A DNA stretch of 64,000 bases from Mycoplasmoidaceae bacterium (GCA_024407855.1 JAKSVQ010000001.1:167937-231936), one strand, 5' to 3'; positions 1 to 9,797 are shown, numbered from the stretch's first letter. A program made the numbers and translations. The notes: generated by a model not told the origin, from the sequence alone.

Positions 1-12
1 AATTAATAACTT

Positions 13-192
13 ATGTCAAAAGCTGTCGTAAATAAATCAAAATGCTTAGGCTGTGGAGCTTGCACTGGAGTTTGTCCAGTAGGTGCTGTAGCTATCGGTT
101 CTGATGGCAAAGCCGGCGTAGACCAATCTAAATGTGTTGGTTGTGGTGCTTGTGCAGGAGTTTGTCCAGTTCAAGCTATCGAAAACAAGTAA
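13..192 (+). CDS. 2x[4Fe-4S] ferredoxin
   Basis: A 59-residue clostridial-type ferredoxin, a soluble low-potential electron carrier. Two CxxCxxCxxxCP motifs are visible (Cys11/14/17/21 and Cys41/44/47/51), each followed by Pro, and the two halves are near-duplicates. The length is normal for the family. It is complete, with a strong UUCG-loop terminator right after it, so it is probably a single gene or the last in an operon. Likely partners visible in this window are IspG and the YumC-like reductase near the far end; a pyruvate:ferredoxin oxidoreductase elsewhere is equally possible. Family call is firm, partners are inferred. Confidence 0.95.
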   Translation: MSKAVVNKSKCLGCGACTGVCPVGAVAIGSDGKAGVDQSKCVGCGACAGVCPVQAIENK

Positions 193-207
193 TAAGCATA
201 CATAAGT

Positions 208-236
208 AAAAAGTGCTTCGGCACTTTTTTCTTTTT
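208..236 (+). terminator. Rho-independent terminator after the ferredoxin gene
   Basis: A 9-bp stem (208-216 with 221-229) is closed by a TTCG tetraloop and runs into a T-tract. Confidence 0.9.
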
Positions 237-241
237 ATAAT
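236..241 (+). promoter_or_regulatory. -10 box of the PHP phosphatase gene, likely leaderless
   Basis: A perfect TATAAT lies 9 bases before the ATG at 251, with no Shine-Dalgarno site between. It abuts the preceding terminator T-tract and has no clear -35, so a chance match is possible. Confidence 0.45.
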
Positions 242-250
242 TTTATAAAG

Positions 251-1063
251 ATGCAAAAGAATATATTTCATATCCATACATATATATGTAAACACTCATC
301 AAACCATTTAGATGAGATTGTTGATTATGCCCTAAAGCATGGATATAGGAAACTATATTTTACAGAACATGCACCAATTACTATTAAATGTCCGTATCAA
401 GCCCGTCGAGCAAATTACAAAGAAATTGCTCAACTAAGAAAAGATATTGATAAATTAAATGTTAAATATAAGAGTAAATTAAAAATTTATTTTGGCTATG
501 AAGTTGAATATAACAAACCAAATCGTTGGTATATTCAAAAACTTGCCAAAGATCCATATTGTCAATTTCTAGTTTTTGGTAATCACTTTTATGGTGATCT
601 ATTCAAAATGCAATTACCATTACCTTTGGTAATGAATGTAACAAGAAAAGCTAGTCAACTAAAAGAGTTTAATGATAATAATAAAGCTGCAATGTCTAGC
701 GGTTTAATGTCTTGAGTGGCGCATCCAGACATTTATTTAAACTCATATCAAAAATGAGACAAAACAGCCAAAGCTGTTGCTATGAATATTATTAAATGAG
801 CTATCAAATATAAATTACCTTTAGGTTTCAATGTCAACTTTACTGCTTTTGAAAATAAAAGTGAGTGACATTATCCATCAAAATATTTTTGAAAGATGGT
901 GGCTAAAACTAACATTCCAGTTATTATTGAATCTGATGCTCATGATATGCATCCACTAAAAGTGGAATGATTAAATAAGGGAAGACAATTAGCTATTAGT
1001 TATGGTTTAAAGAAGAATCTAATTAATGATGTTAAATTGAATTTGTTAAAAAAAGTAAAATAA
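251..1063 (+). CDS. PHP-domain phosphoesterase, histidinol-phosphatase (HisJ/HisK) family
   Basis: A 270-residue metal-dependent PHP hydrolase. The first metal motif HIHTYICKHSS lies at residues 7-17, TEHAPI near 39-44, GNHFYGD near 117-123, and a late ESDAHDMHP near 225-233; these match HisJ-type proteins in order and spacing. TGA is Trp in SWVAHPD and several later positions. No histidine-biosynthesis genes are seen here and mollicutes normally lack that pathway, so the in vivo substrate is probably another phosphate ester. Ends in a terminator shared with the convergent HPr gene. Confidence 0.8.
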
Positions 1064-1090
1064 AAAAGCTCGATTAGAGCTTTTTATTTT
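1064..1090. terminator. Bidirectional terminator between PHP and HPr genes
   Basis: AAAAGCTC (1064-1071), loop GATTA, GAGCTTTT (1077-1084), followed by T-rich sequence on the plus side; the A-run gives a U-run on the minus side. It fills the gap between two convergent stop codons. Confidence 0.85.
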
Positions 1091-1355
1091 ATGCAGCGAC
1101 ACCAAAGAAGTCAGATATTTCCTTGATTGCTTTGTCTTCGTCATTTCAGTTTGATGCACGAATTTCAATCTTACCTGGCAGTTTAACTTTTGTATATACT
1201 GTCATAAGATTGATTAATGACTTAGCATTAGCTTTGTTGGTACCAACAATTACATCAATATCACAAGTATATTTACCAGCAATTTGTTGTAATTTAGCAG
1301 CCATTTTACGATGTAGGAATGATGGATCTGTAATTTTTACTTGAATACTTTTCAT
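1089..1355 (-). CDS. ptsH: HPr-like phosphocarrier protein of the PTS
   Basis: An 88-residue protein of the usual HPr length. HPr passes phosphate from Enzyme I to the EII sugar permeases. His15 is at exactly the expected residue and Ser46 lies in AKSLINLM, the regulatory-serine region. The sequence around His15 is LHRKMAA rather than the usual HARPA, so the conserved Arg17 and Pro18 are replaced by Lys and Met. One TGA codes Trp near the C-terminus. HPr-type fold is well supported; full PTS competence is uncertain because of the altered active-site loop. Confidence 0.8.
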
Positions 1356-1395
1356 AACAAAATATATAAATTTATTATAAATGCATTTTGACTTT

Positions 1396-1437
1396 ACTTA
1401 TCAAAAAACCTATATTTTATTATGGTTTTTGATAAGT
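1396..1437. repeat. Inverted repeat overlapping the 3' end of the TtcA-like gene
   Basis: ACTTATCAAAAAACC (1396-1410) and GGTTTTTGATAAGT (1424-1437) form a long stem around a 13-base AT loop. It contains the TtcA-like stop codon. The T-tract follows on the plus side, where no gene reads towards it, so a role as terminator of the minus-strand gene is only tentative. Confidence 0.6.
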
Positions 1438-2189
1438 TTTTTGTCAAATCCTTCATCAAATCAAAGATACGAACCATCCTTGTTTAGAAAGCTTCTAAAG
1501 ATATTAACATAAGCATTAGGTCATTGCTTAGAATCATAGAAGTTTTCATTTATAAAATTCTTTATAAATGAACGTTGAGTTATTTTCTCATTAGGACATA
1601 AATTATTAACAACTGGAAGTTTATATTTTTTAGCAACCTTTTCTATGTCGTTTTCACGACATAGAATTAATGGTCGAATCATTCAAACTTTATTTCGATC
1701 TAAATAGCTAATCGGTCTTAGTGTTGCAAGACGAGACTCATTTAACATATTCATAAAGAAAGTTTCAATCGCGTCATCAGCATGATGACCCAAAGCCAAT
1801 TTATTAAATTTTTGTTCTTTCATTGCTCGGACTAGGATTGCCTTCTTCATCTTGGCACAAAGCGAGCATTGAATTCTATTGTGTTCTTTTTTTGCTTGCA
1901 AAACTTCAGCAATATTTGAGTTTAGAATTTCCAAATCAATAATATTTGCTTTAGCAAACTTAGTAAGTTTATCATAGTTAACTTTTTTGAAACCTAAAGC
2001 AACATGGAAACCTTTAACCTTTAGATTTCATTTCTTTTCTTGATTTATCTTTTTGCAAAAGATATCTAAAGCTTTTAATAAAACAAGTGAGTCTTTTCCA
2101 CCAGACACACCAACAGCTATCTTATCATTTTTCTTGATTAAATGAAAAATGCTATTTGCTTTAATTATGTTACCAATTACTATTCTCAT
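1410..2189 (-). CDS. TtcA-like PP-loop tRNA-modifying enzyme
   Basis: A 259-residue ATP pyrophosphatase. The PP-loop is SGGKDS at residues 29-34 and is followed by Cys108-SL-Cys111 and LGHHADD, the arrangement of TtcA/TtuA tRNA 2-thiolation enzymes rather than TilS. TtcA proteins carry a second CxxC that helps bind the Fe-S cluster; here the matching place reads NNLC, with only one Cys. TGA is Trp at several positions. The gene is divergent from truB with 24 bases between the ATGs. Thiolation of tRNA is the family role; the exact nucleotide modified cannot be told. Confidence 0.7.
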
Positions 2190-2213
2190 AATTTTATATG
2201 ATAAAATTATATT

Positions 2214-2885
2214 ATGTTTACACCTGATAAACTTATATTGATTGATAAACCACAAGGTTGAACTAGCAATGATGTCGTTGCTAAGATTAAAGGAGCGTGT
2301 GGTTATAAAAAAGTAGGACATGCAGGAACTTTAGACCCAATGGCTACTGGGCTTTTAATTATTGGTTACGACGAAGGAACTCACCTTTTAGGTGATTTAA
2401 TGTTACAAGACAAACAATATCAAACAACTATTAAGTTCGGTATTAGAACTGATACTGGTGATAAGACTGGCACCATTATTGAAAAACAAAGAGTTAAACT
2501 AAATGAAAAACAAGTAAAGCAAGCTTTAGCTAGTTTTGTTGATCAAGATTACTTACAACGACCACATCCATACTCTGCTATTAAAGTAAATGGTAAGAAA
2601 GCATATGAATATGCTCGTCAAGGTAATCCACTTGAACTTGAACCACGATTAGTTAAAATCAACGGATTTAGAATTGTTGATTTTAATCCAAATAAACAAG
2701 AACTAAAGATTACATTAAATGTAACCAAAGGATTTTATGTTCGTTCCTTTGCAGAAGACTTAGCAGCAAAATTAGGGACAGTTGGACACATTACTACTTT
2801 AGTAAGAACTAAATGTGGTGACTATAAATTAAAAAATGCTTATACTTTAATTGATTATCTAAATTTATATGGCCGTAAAAATTAA
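2214..2885 (+). CDS. truB: tRNA pseudouridine-55 synthase
   Basis: A 223-residue protein. The signature GHAGTLDPMATG, with the catalytic Asp in TLDP, lies near residues 35-46, and KGFYVRSFAEDL near 174-185 is the second TruB motif. It makes pseudouridine 55 in the T-loop of tRNAs. It is short because it lacks a C-terminal PUA domain. The chosen ATG gives IDKPQGWTSND with TGA as Trp. There is no Shine-Dalgarno site; a TAAAAT box 6 bases upstream suggests a leaderless start. It overlaps ribF by 17 bases, the usual truB-ribF pair of Firmicutes. Confidence 0.92.
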
Positions 2886-3741
2886 AGAAATAAATTTAAG
2901 TAATACTAAACCATCAAAACTACCATTAGTTATTGGCTATTTTGGTAGTATCCATGTAATGCATGGATTACTATTGACTAGATTCAACCGATATAATGTT
3001 TTAACTTTTAAAGATTTTGGAGCAAAACAAGTTAACCAATTGTATTTTGGTAAAGAGCGATTAAACAATATTGCTAAATATAAACCAACAAATATATTTG
3101 TTTATGATATAGCTAAACATAATGTTCCGGCTGAAGAATTTATTCAAAAAGTTTTATTAAAACTTAAACCATCAATAATCTATGTTGGATCAGATTTTAA
3201 ATTTGGTTATGACCATAAACCTTACACATTACTTAAAAAGTATTTTGATGTTATAACACTAAACCACAACAAAATAGTTTCAACTACTATTATTGCTGGT
3301 TTACTACGTAAAGGTGATGTAGAAAAAGCTAACAGCTTTTTATACTTTCCATACTACTATATTTCTGAATGAATTAAAGGTTATCATCGTGGAAAACAAA
3401 TGGGAATTAGAACTATCAACCTTAAGGTTGATCATAAGTTCTTATTGCCTGAAGGATCATATGTCAGCCGAATTAAAATAGGCAACCGAACTTACAATTC
3501 TGTAAGTTTTGTTGGTGCTAGCAAGACATTTAATAACAAAGATGTTGTAATTGAAACACATGTATTAAAAAAATACATAAGTCCACGTTCCGTTTATCCG
3601 GCTAATGTTAGAAAAAATGTAAAAGTTGAATTTTTAAAATTCATTCGAGCAAACAAGAAGTTTGCTAATCCATTAATGTTAGCTTCAGCAATTCAAAACG
3701 ATATTCAACTCGCAAAAGACTACTTTGTTAAAAATAAATAA
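2869..3741 (+). CDS. ribF: Bifunctional riboflavin kinase / FAD synthetase
   Basis: A 290-residue protein that turns riboflavin into FMN and then FAD. The N-terminal nucleotidyltransferase has GYFGSIHVMHG near residue 24, a variant of the GxFDGxHxGH motif that keeps both His, and STTIIAGLLRKGDVEKA near 142. The C-terminal kinase half starts at YHRGKQMGIRTINL, where the usual PTAN is RTIN, keeping Thr and Asn. It overlaps truB and precedes the ECF module, which fits vitamin uptake and activation. FAD/FMN would serve ThyX, the ferredoxin reductase and the flavoredoxin in this window. Confidence 0.88.
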
Positions 3742-3754
3742 TATAATTATTTAA

Positions 3755-4573
3755 ATGTTCAAAACAAAGAAAAACAAATTAATCGAGTTGGATAAAATTT
3801 GTTTTGGTTATGAACCAAAAAAGACAATTTTATCTAATGTTTCTTTTTCATTAAATGAAAAAGAATATGTTTGTATTATTGGACCAAATGGTTGTGGTAA
3901 ATCTACACTAGGAAAATTATTAGTTGGTTTATTCAAACCAAATACTGGAAAGATTATTTTTAATAACAAAGTTATTGACAAAACTAATGTTAGAGAATTA
4001 AGAAATTCATCAGGATTAGTATTTGAAAATCCTGATAACCAATTTATTGGTTTGACTTTACAAGATGACATTGCATTTGGCTTAGAAAATAAACGTGTAC
4101 CGCACAACCGCATGCAAGGGTTAATTAATAAGACTGCCGATTATTTAGGTATTACTGATTTATTAAAATCAGCAACTAAAGATCTATCTGGTGGCCAAAA
4201 GCAACTTGGCGCCATAGCTTCAGTTCTAGTTATGAATCCTAAGTTTATAGTGTTTGACGAAGTCACTAGCATGCTTGATTATCCATCTAAGCAACAAATT
4301 CAAAAGTTAATGTTATCGTTAAGGACAACACAAAAGAAAACTATTATCAATATTACTCATGACATAGAAGAAGTTATCAATGCTGATAAAGTTATTGTTA
4401 TGAACAGAGGCAAGGTTGTAATGGTTGGTAAACCGTTGGATATCTTTAAAAATTCTAAATTTAAAAAATTATCTTTAGATAAACCATTTATGCTTAAGTT
4501 AGCTGAACAGTTAGGAATTAAACCAACAACTAATTTAGATAAATTAGTGAAGGAAATCAGTTATGAAAAATAA
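3755..4573 (+). CDS. ecfA1: ECF transporter ATPase A1
   Basis: A 272-residue ABC ATPase of the energy-coupling-factor vitamin transporters. Walker A GPNGCGKST is near residues 44-52, signature LSGGQKQ near 146-152, Walker B FIVFDEVTSML near 165-175 and the switch His in NITHD. It pairs with the overlapping ecfA2 product and EcfT to power several S components, none of which is encoded in this window. Confidence 0.93.
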   Translation: MFKTKKNKLIELDKICFGYEPKKTILSNVSFSLNEKEYVCIIGPNGCGKSTLGKLLVGLFKPNTGKIIFNNKVIDKTNVRELRNSSGLVFENPDNQFIGLTLQDDIAFGLENKRVPHNRMQGLINKTADYLGITDLLKSATKDLSGGQKQLGAIASVLVMNPKFIVFDEVTSMLDYPSKQQIQKLMLSLRTTQKKTIINITHDIEEVINADKVIVMNRGKVVMVGKPLDIFKNSKFKKLSLDKPFMLKLAEQLGIKPTTNLDKLVKEISYEK

Positions 4574-5465
4574 TGTGACTAATAAAAACCTTCATACTAA
4601 TAATGTTATCACTTGTGATAACCTTACTATTTCTCTTGGTTCAAAGAAGAATAGATCAATCTTAATTGATAAGTTTAATTTTGCTTTTGAAAAAAATAAA
4701 ATATATGCTATCGTTGGTGGATCAGGTGTTGGTAAGACAACTCTAGTTTCTCATTTCAATGGTTTGTTAAAATCAAACGATGGCAATATATTTATTGATA
4801 AAGATAAATCAATATTAGGCGAACAACGCAAAATAAAAAATTATAAAGCGATTAGAAAAGATGTTAGTTTAGTTTTTCAATTTCCTGAATATCAAATATT
4901 TAAAGATACAGTAGAAAAGGATATTGCCTTTGGACCTATTAACTATAGTGTTAATAAGCAAGAAGCTAAGAATTTGGCTTCTAAATATATGTATTTAGTA
5001 GGACTGAATGAATCGCTAGCTTCTGTAAATCCATTTGATTTATCAAATGGACAAAAGAGATTGGTGGCTATTGCGGGTGTGCTAGCAATAGAATCGCAAG
5101 TTGTTATCTTTGATGAACCAACGGCTGGACTAGATTCACGTGCGCAAAAAAATATTATTAATATTATCAAACAATTAAAGAAACAAGGTAAGACTATCAT
5201 TCTCATTACCCATAATATGGATAATGTCTTAGAGCTTGCTGATGAAGTGCTTGTGTTACATGATCAAAGACTTCATTATTATGGAACACCATATGAAATC
5301 TTCACTGACTCACTTGTTTTAAAACAAGCAGGTTTAGCTACACCACATGTCATATTAATGATTAATAAATTGATTAATCATAATAATAAATATGAAAAAT
5401 TATTAGAAGCTCAGCCAAGAACATTGGAAGAGTTAACCAATCTTCTTAAGAAAGGAGGCAAATAA
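4563..5465 (+). CDS. ecfA2: ECF transporter ATPase A2
   Basis: A 300-residue partner of EcfA1. Walker A is GGSGVGKTT near residues 53-61, the signature is LSNGQKRLVAIAGVLA (Asn in place of the first Gly of LSGGQ), and Walker B is VVIFDEPTAGLD followed by ITHNMD. It overlaps ecfA1 by 11 bases and its TAA overlaps the ecfT ATG (TAATG), so translation is coupled. An AAAGGAGG site just before the stop serves ecfT. Confidence 0.93.
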   Translation: MKNNVTNKNLHTNNVITCDNLTISLGSKKNRSILIDKFNFAFEKNKIYAIVGGSGVGKTTLVSHFNGLLKSNDGNIFIDKDKSILGEQRKIKNYKAIRKDVSLVFQFPEYQIFKDTVEKDIAFGPINYSVNKQEAKNLASKYMYLVGLNESLASVNPFDLSNGQKRLVAIAGVLAIESQVVIFDEPTAGLDSRAQKNIINIIKQLKKQGKTIILITHNMDNVLELADEVLVLHDQRLHYYGTPYEIFTDSLVLKQAGLATPHVILMINKLINHNNKYEKLLEAQPRTLEELTNLLKKGGK

Positions 5466-6529
5466 TGTATCGTAAATATACATTTAAAACTCCTTTGGAA
5501 GAAAGACCAATCTTCTTAAATAAGTTTAATCCAACATTAAAAGTAATCTGTGCAATACTATTATTAGTATTAATCTTCTTGCCCGTAACGATTGTAGGAC
5601 AGGTAAGTATTCTACTTATTGTTTTAGGGCTGTGATTTTCAGCAAGATTACCACGAAGAAAATTCAAACCAATCTTTAGAACAATATTAGTATTATTTAT
5701 ATTTATCTTTATTATTAATTGGCTTGTCGCTAAGGATCCAAGCTTGAAATTTGATTTGGAAAGTCATTATCAATTGTGAGGCAGTGATTGATTATCATTA
5801 TTTAACCGTGGATGAGTACACCAATATAGTTTATACTATAACACATATTATTGAACGTGTGGGCAGATATGAGGTGGATGAGTTGCAAATGAGCTTGTAA
5901 CGGTTGAACCACTATCTGGATCATTCATTACTATTACTATTGAAGGCGTTAAATTATATTTAGAGTATTCAGCACCTTTATATGCATTGAGCTCGCAAGT
6001 ATTAATTACTAGCGTGAGTGTATGCATTAAATTGTTCTGTATGCTTACAGTATTTAGTTTGCTTGTTAACACTACTTCAACATTACAACTAACATATGCT
6101 TTCGAACATATCTTGTGGCCACTAAAGTGGATTAGAGTCCCAGTCACTGAAATATCTTATATTATTGCTGTTGCTATCAGATTTGTTCCTAGTCTATTTG
6201 ATGAAGCTAATAAAATAATAAGCGCGCAAGCAAGTAGAGGTATGGACTATCGCAATGGAAGACTGGCAACAAAAATTAAAGCAGTTGGTTCGTTGGTTGT
6301 CCCAATGTTTGCCACAGCTTTCAATCATGCCGACAAACTATCCGATGCTATGGAGGCCAGAAACTTCATTCCTAGGGCCAAGAGAACAAAATATAGACTC
6401 TACCATTGCTCGGTGTCAAACTGAGTCTCATTCGCGATTTTAATTTGTTTGTTTGCTCTATTTATTTACTTTGTGGTTAAGAAAGTTATAATCTATCCAT
6501 TCATAGCAGTGGACTGCTTTAATATATAA
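5465..6529 (+). CDS. ecfT: ECF transporter transmembrane coupling protein
   Basis: A 354-residue membrane protein, longer than the usual ~265 residues because of an extra Trp/Tyr-rich, probably extracellular segment at about residues 95-150 between early helices. The coupling motifs SAQASRGMDYRNG (near 258-270) and DAMEARNF (near 297-304) are the two short Ala-Arg motifs that contact the ATPases. It has several TGA Trp codons. It follows ecfA2 with a 1-base overlap and precedes truA by two bases, the conserved ecfA1-ecfA2-ecfT-truA order of Firmicutes. Confidence 0.9.
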
Positions 6530-6531
6530 AT

Positions 6532-7269
6532 ATGAACACGCGTTATAAAGCTATATTAAGTTACAACGGAAGCAACTACCATGGTTGAGCAAAACAACCA
6601 GGGCAACAAACTATCCAAGGAATCTTGGAAGAAACTATTTTTAATGTTCTTAACCAAAAGGTTAAAGTTTATGCTGCTGGAAGAACTGATGCTGGAGTTA
6701 ATGCCACCGGTCAAGTAATTCATTTTGATTTATCAATCAAAATAAAACCTAAACAAATTATGGAAGCTTTAAATAAAGCTTTACCATATGATATTCGTTT
6801 GACTAAAGTAAAAGTTGCTGCCAAAGACTTCAATGCTCGCTTTATGGCAAAGCATAAGACTTATATATATAGTATCAATACTAATAATATTAGTGATGCT
6901 GTTAGTAGCACACATATCTATCAATATAATAAATCAATTAATATTAGCTTGTTAAAAAGATCAAACAAAGTATTTTTAGGAAAGCACAACTTTCTATCTT
7001 TCTCAACTGATGAACGATCAGGGGAATCATTAGAAAGAAAGATTCTTTCTATATATATAAGGAAGAACAAGGACCTAGTAAATATTGTTATTAAAGGTAC
7101 TGGCTTTTTAAGAAGTCAAGTAAGAATGATGGTTGGTTCTATGCTAGCATTAAATGAAGGTAAGATTACCTTATCACAGATAAAGCAATGATTAAATAAT
7201 CCAAAAAAAGGCCAAGCAACTTATAAAGCTCCTGCTTGTGGCCTTTGTCTATTTAAAATAAAATATTAA
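6532..7269 (+). CDS. truA: tRNA pseudouridine synthase A (positions 38-40)
   Basis: A 245-residue TruA. The catalytic Asp is in AAGRTDAGVNA near residues 47-57, and GTGFLRSQVRMMVG near 191-204 is the second hallmark. It modifies U38-40 of the anticodon arm. The ATG is two bases past the ecfT stop without a clear Shine-Dalgarno site, so it probably depends on translational coupling. Its TAA ends directly against the convergent rnhC stop with no base between, and its last codons contain the likely terminator of rnhC. Confidence 0.93.
7203..7246 (-). terminator. Terminator for rnhC embedded in the truA coding end
   Basis: AAAGGCC (7207-7213) pairs with GGCCTTT (7240-7246), extended by AAGCA with TGCTT after a two-base bulge. 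On the minus strand the hairpin ends in a run of seven U (complement of 7203-7209), so it would terminate rnhC mRNA inside truA. Confidence 0.55.
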
Positions 7270-8154
7270 TTATTTATTTAGGATTTCACCAGTAATTGAA
7301 TCAAAGTGAAGCTTAGCAAATTCTGCTAACTTTGCTTTTTTGATTATTTGTTTACCAGCAGCAACAATCTTTGCTTTTTCAACTGAACCTAAAGGAAGTT
7401 TAACCCCAGCTTTAGCTGATAACTTATCCATGTAGGTTAGGAAGGCATCTCTTGCTATAACGCTTGCGCAAGCTACGGATAAATATTTAGATTCGGCTTT
7501 CATTTCAATTACATTTATGTAAACAGCTTTAATGTTTGCTTTCTTTAAATAATCAAAATAGTGTTGTCGAGAGACAAACTGGTCAAGGATAACTTGATAA
7601 TGTTTATCTTTTAACTTATTAGTTAATTTAGTTAGAGCATCATTGTGACAAATTGCTTTAACAATATTACTGTTGTCAAACTTATCAATAATCTTGTTGT
7701 AAACAACAGGTTGACAAACACAAACTTCGGCCTTAACAATTTTCTTTAATTGTTTAGCCATGGCTTTAATTTGTTTGTCATCAATCTTCTTTGAGTCATT
7801 AACTTTTAATGCTTTAACAGCATCAACCAATTCATTTGGTACATAACACGCACAAGTTACAACTGGTCCAAAGTAATCACCAGTTCCAACTTCGTCCATA
7901 CCAATTGAACCATCAAGGTTTTTTAAACTTACCTTCTTTGAAGGTGTAGTAGCTTTCTTACCAAAGTTTAAAATGGCAGAATCTTCACCTTGTAATAACA
8001 AAGTTCCATTTTTAAAAACACTGATAGCTAAGTCTTTAGTTTTATAAAAAGCTAAAAGATTTTCATTCTTTAAATTCGATTGTTTATATGCTTTATAAGC
8101 ACTATCAATTCGATTGAATTCAGTTTTTGTAATTTTACTTGTTAAGCTTTTCAT
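7270..8154 (-). CDS. rnhC: Ribonuclease HIII
   Basis: A 294-residue enzyme that cuts RNA in RNA-DNA hybrids. An N-terminal TBP-like substrate-binding domain (about residues 1-80) precedes the catalytic core opening with GMDEVGTGDYFGPVV, whose Asp-Glu pair starts the RNase HII/HIII active site; VNDSKKI and a late CASVIARDAF are also family motifs. The N-terminal domain and length point to HIII rather than HII. It overlaps the upstream ispG by 20 bases, so the two are co-transcribed. Confidence 0.88.
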   Translation of the reverse strand: MKSLTSKITKTEFNRIDSAYKAYKQSNLKNENLLAFYKTKDLAISVFKNGTLLLQGEDSAILNFGKKATTPSKKVSLKNLDGSIGMDEVGTGDYFGPVVTCACYVPNELVDAVKALKVNDSKKIDDKQIKAMAKQLKKIVKAEVCVCQPVVYNKIIDKFDNSNIVKAICHNDALTKLTNKLKDKHYQVILDQFVSRQHYFDYLKKANIKAVYINVIEMKAESKYLSVACASVIARDAFLTYMDKLSAKAGVKLPLGSVEKAKIVAAGKQIIKKAKLAEFAKLHFDSITGEILNK

Positions 8155-9226
8155 AATGTTTTACTGCTTGATTATATTTTTTATCAATTAATTCTTTTAA
8201 TATTTTAGTTACTTCAGTATTTGGTATTTCTTTGTTTAATGTTCCATTAATATATAGGAAGCTAGTAGTCTTGTCTTTGACACAGATAGCTAAATCACAA
8301 CCCTTAGCTTCACCTGGCCCATTGACGATACAACCCATGATTCCAATCTTAATTGCTAGATGTTTATCTTCTAGATAAGTATCAATTTCTCTAACTCATT
8401 TCTTTGTATCATATTGGTTTCTTCCACATAGTGGACAAGCAATAATGTTGTAGTATGGAATGTTGAATCCCATATTATTTAATAAAGTCTTAGCAATCTT
8501 GATTTCATCTTTTCGATCGCCATTAACTGAAATACGAATAGTATTTCCTATTCCCATATTTAGTAATGGGATTAGAGCAATACATGATTTAACAATTCCA
8601 GCATGATCTGGTCCAGATTCAGTTACACCTAAGTGAATTGGATATTTGCAATGTTTTGCTAGTTCAATATTAGCAAAGTACGTAGTACTTGGATCTGAAT
8701 CTTTGATACTAACAATTAATTTTTCAAAACCATTTTTTTCAAAGAATTTAATTCAAGAGTAAGCACAATTTACTAATTGAATAACTCTTGATCCTTTAGG
8801 ATCAATTGTTAATGAACCACCATTGATTCCAATTCTGATTGCAACGTCTTTTGCTTTAGCTGCTTGAAGTATTTCAAGCACTTGTTCTCTTGAACCAATG
8901 TTTCCTGGATTAATTCTAATCTTTGCAACATTAGCAGCAATTGCTTTTAAAGCAAATTGATAATTAAAATGAATATCAGCAATGATTGGTGTTTTAGTTT
9001 TTTTAACAATTTCAGCTAAAGCTGATGCATCAGCTTCATCTAGAACTGCAACTCTAACTAATTGTGCTCCATAGTTAGTCAATTGTTTAATTTGTTCAAC
9101 AGTTTTTTCAACATCGCTTGTCTTAGTAGTTGTCATTGTTTGGATGACAATTTCATTGTAGCCACCAATGGTTAGGTTACCAACCTTAACAGCTTTTGTT
9201 GATGTTCGATTTCTACACTTACTCAT
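8135..9226 (-). CDS. ispG: 4-hydroxy-3-methylbut-2-enyl diphosphate synthase
   Basis: A 363-residue IspG (GcpE), the penultimate enzyme of the MEP isoprenoid pathway. The N-terminal TIM barrel begins with VKVGNLTIGG and contains VRVAV, DIHFNY and RINPGNIG. The C-terminal cluster domain has CPLCGRN and IGIMGCIVNGPGEA, which supply the [4Fe-4S] Cys ligands and the Glu. The reaction needs two electrons from ferredoxin or flavodoxin. No Shine-Dalgarno site is visible; a TATAAT lies 16 bases before the ATG. Other MEP genes are outside the window. Confidence 0.93.
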
Positions 9227-9259
9227 TGTTAAAAGTTTTTTTATTATATATAAAAAGAA

Positions 9260-9288
9260 AAAAATCGTTAATTAAAACGATTTTTATC
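9260..9288 (-). terminator. Terminator after tRNA-His
   Basis: A 10-bp stem (9260-9269 with 9276-9285) is followed on the minus strand by a long U-rich run, between tRNA-His and ispG. Confidence 0.8.
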
Positions 9289-9292
9289 ATTA

Positions 9293-9371
9293 TGGGGCGT
9301 TTAGTGGGACTTGAACCCACGGGATGCCTGAGTCACAGTCAGGTGTGTTAGCCAACTTCACCATAAACGCC
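9293..9371 (-). tRNA. tRNA-His (GTG anticodon)
   Basis: The minus strand folds as a cloverleaf: extra G-1, acceptor GCGTTTA/TAAACGC, anticodon arm CCTGA-CTGTGAC-TCAGG, T-loop TTCAAGT, discriminator C73 and encoded CCA. G-1 opposite C73 is the tRNA-His identity element. Confidence 0.95.
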
Positions 9372-9413
9372 ATAACCGTTTAATAATTATACAAACTTTT
9401 GACTAAATATAAG

Positions 9414-9419
9414 TATAAT
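9414..9419 (+). promoter_or_regulatory. -10 box for rpsO
   Basis: TATAAT about 100 bases before the rpsO ATG predicts a leader of roughly 90 bases; no good -35 match is seen. Confidence 0.5.
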
Positions 9420-9425
9420 AAGTTA

Positions 9426-9519
9426 AACACGTTAGACCCAAGACATGATTGCTTTATCTGTCGAAGCGATAACATAAAAAAGTGTTGAAAAATTAAATTT
9501 AAGGAGACATATTAAGAAT
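9426..9519 (+). promoter_or_regulatory. rpsO 5' leader with possible S15 feedback structure
   Basis: ATTGCTT (9448-9454) pairs with AAGCGAT (9464-9470), and AACAC (9426-9430) can pair with GTGTT (9482-9486) around it. The leader ends with an AAGGAGA Shine-Dalgarno site. S15 represses its own mRNA in several bacteria, so this may be such a site; inferred only. Confidence 0.35.
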
Positions 9520-9795
9520 ATGGCTGTTTCAAAAGAAACTAAGAAAAACTTAGTTAAAGAATACGGAAAGAATCCAAAGGACACAGGTAACACTGAAGTT
9601 CAAATTGCGATTTTAACTGCTGAAATTAATTCTTTAACTGAACACTTAAAAGGTAATCAAAAAGATTTTGCTAGCAAAAGAACTTTGTATGCAAAGAACT
9701 CTAAAAGACGTAATCTTTTAAATTATCTTAAGAGAACAGATCTAGAAAAATACCGTGAATTAGTTAAGAAACTTAATTTAAGAGCTGCTAACTAG
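9520..9795 (+). CDS. rpsO: 30S ribosomal protein S15
   Basis: A 91-residue S15 (family about 89). It has TGNTEVQIAILTAEINSLTEHL near residues 21-42 and RRNLLNYL near 66-73, the 16S rRNA-binding helices. The start follows a strong Shine-Dalgarno site. The next gene begins two bases after the stop. Confidence 0.97.
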   Translation: MAVSKETKKNLVKEYGKNPKDTGNTEVQIAILTAEINSLTEHLKGNQKDFASKRTLYAKNSKRRNLLNYLKRTDLEKYRELVKKLNLRAAN

Positions 9796-9797
9796 TT

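Noticed and set aside
3808..4113. Open frame of 101 codons opposite ecfA1
   Set aside because: It lies wholly inside the well-supported ecfA1 gene and has no ribosome site or recognisable motif.
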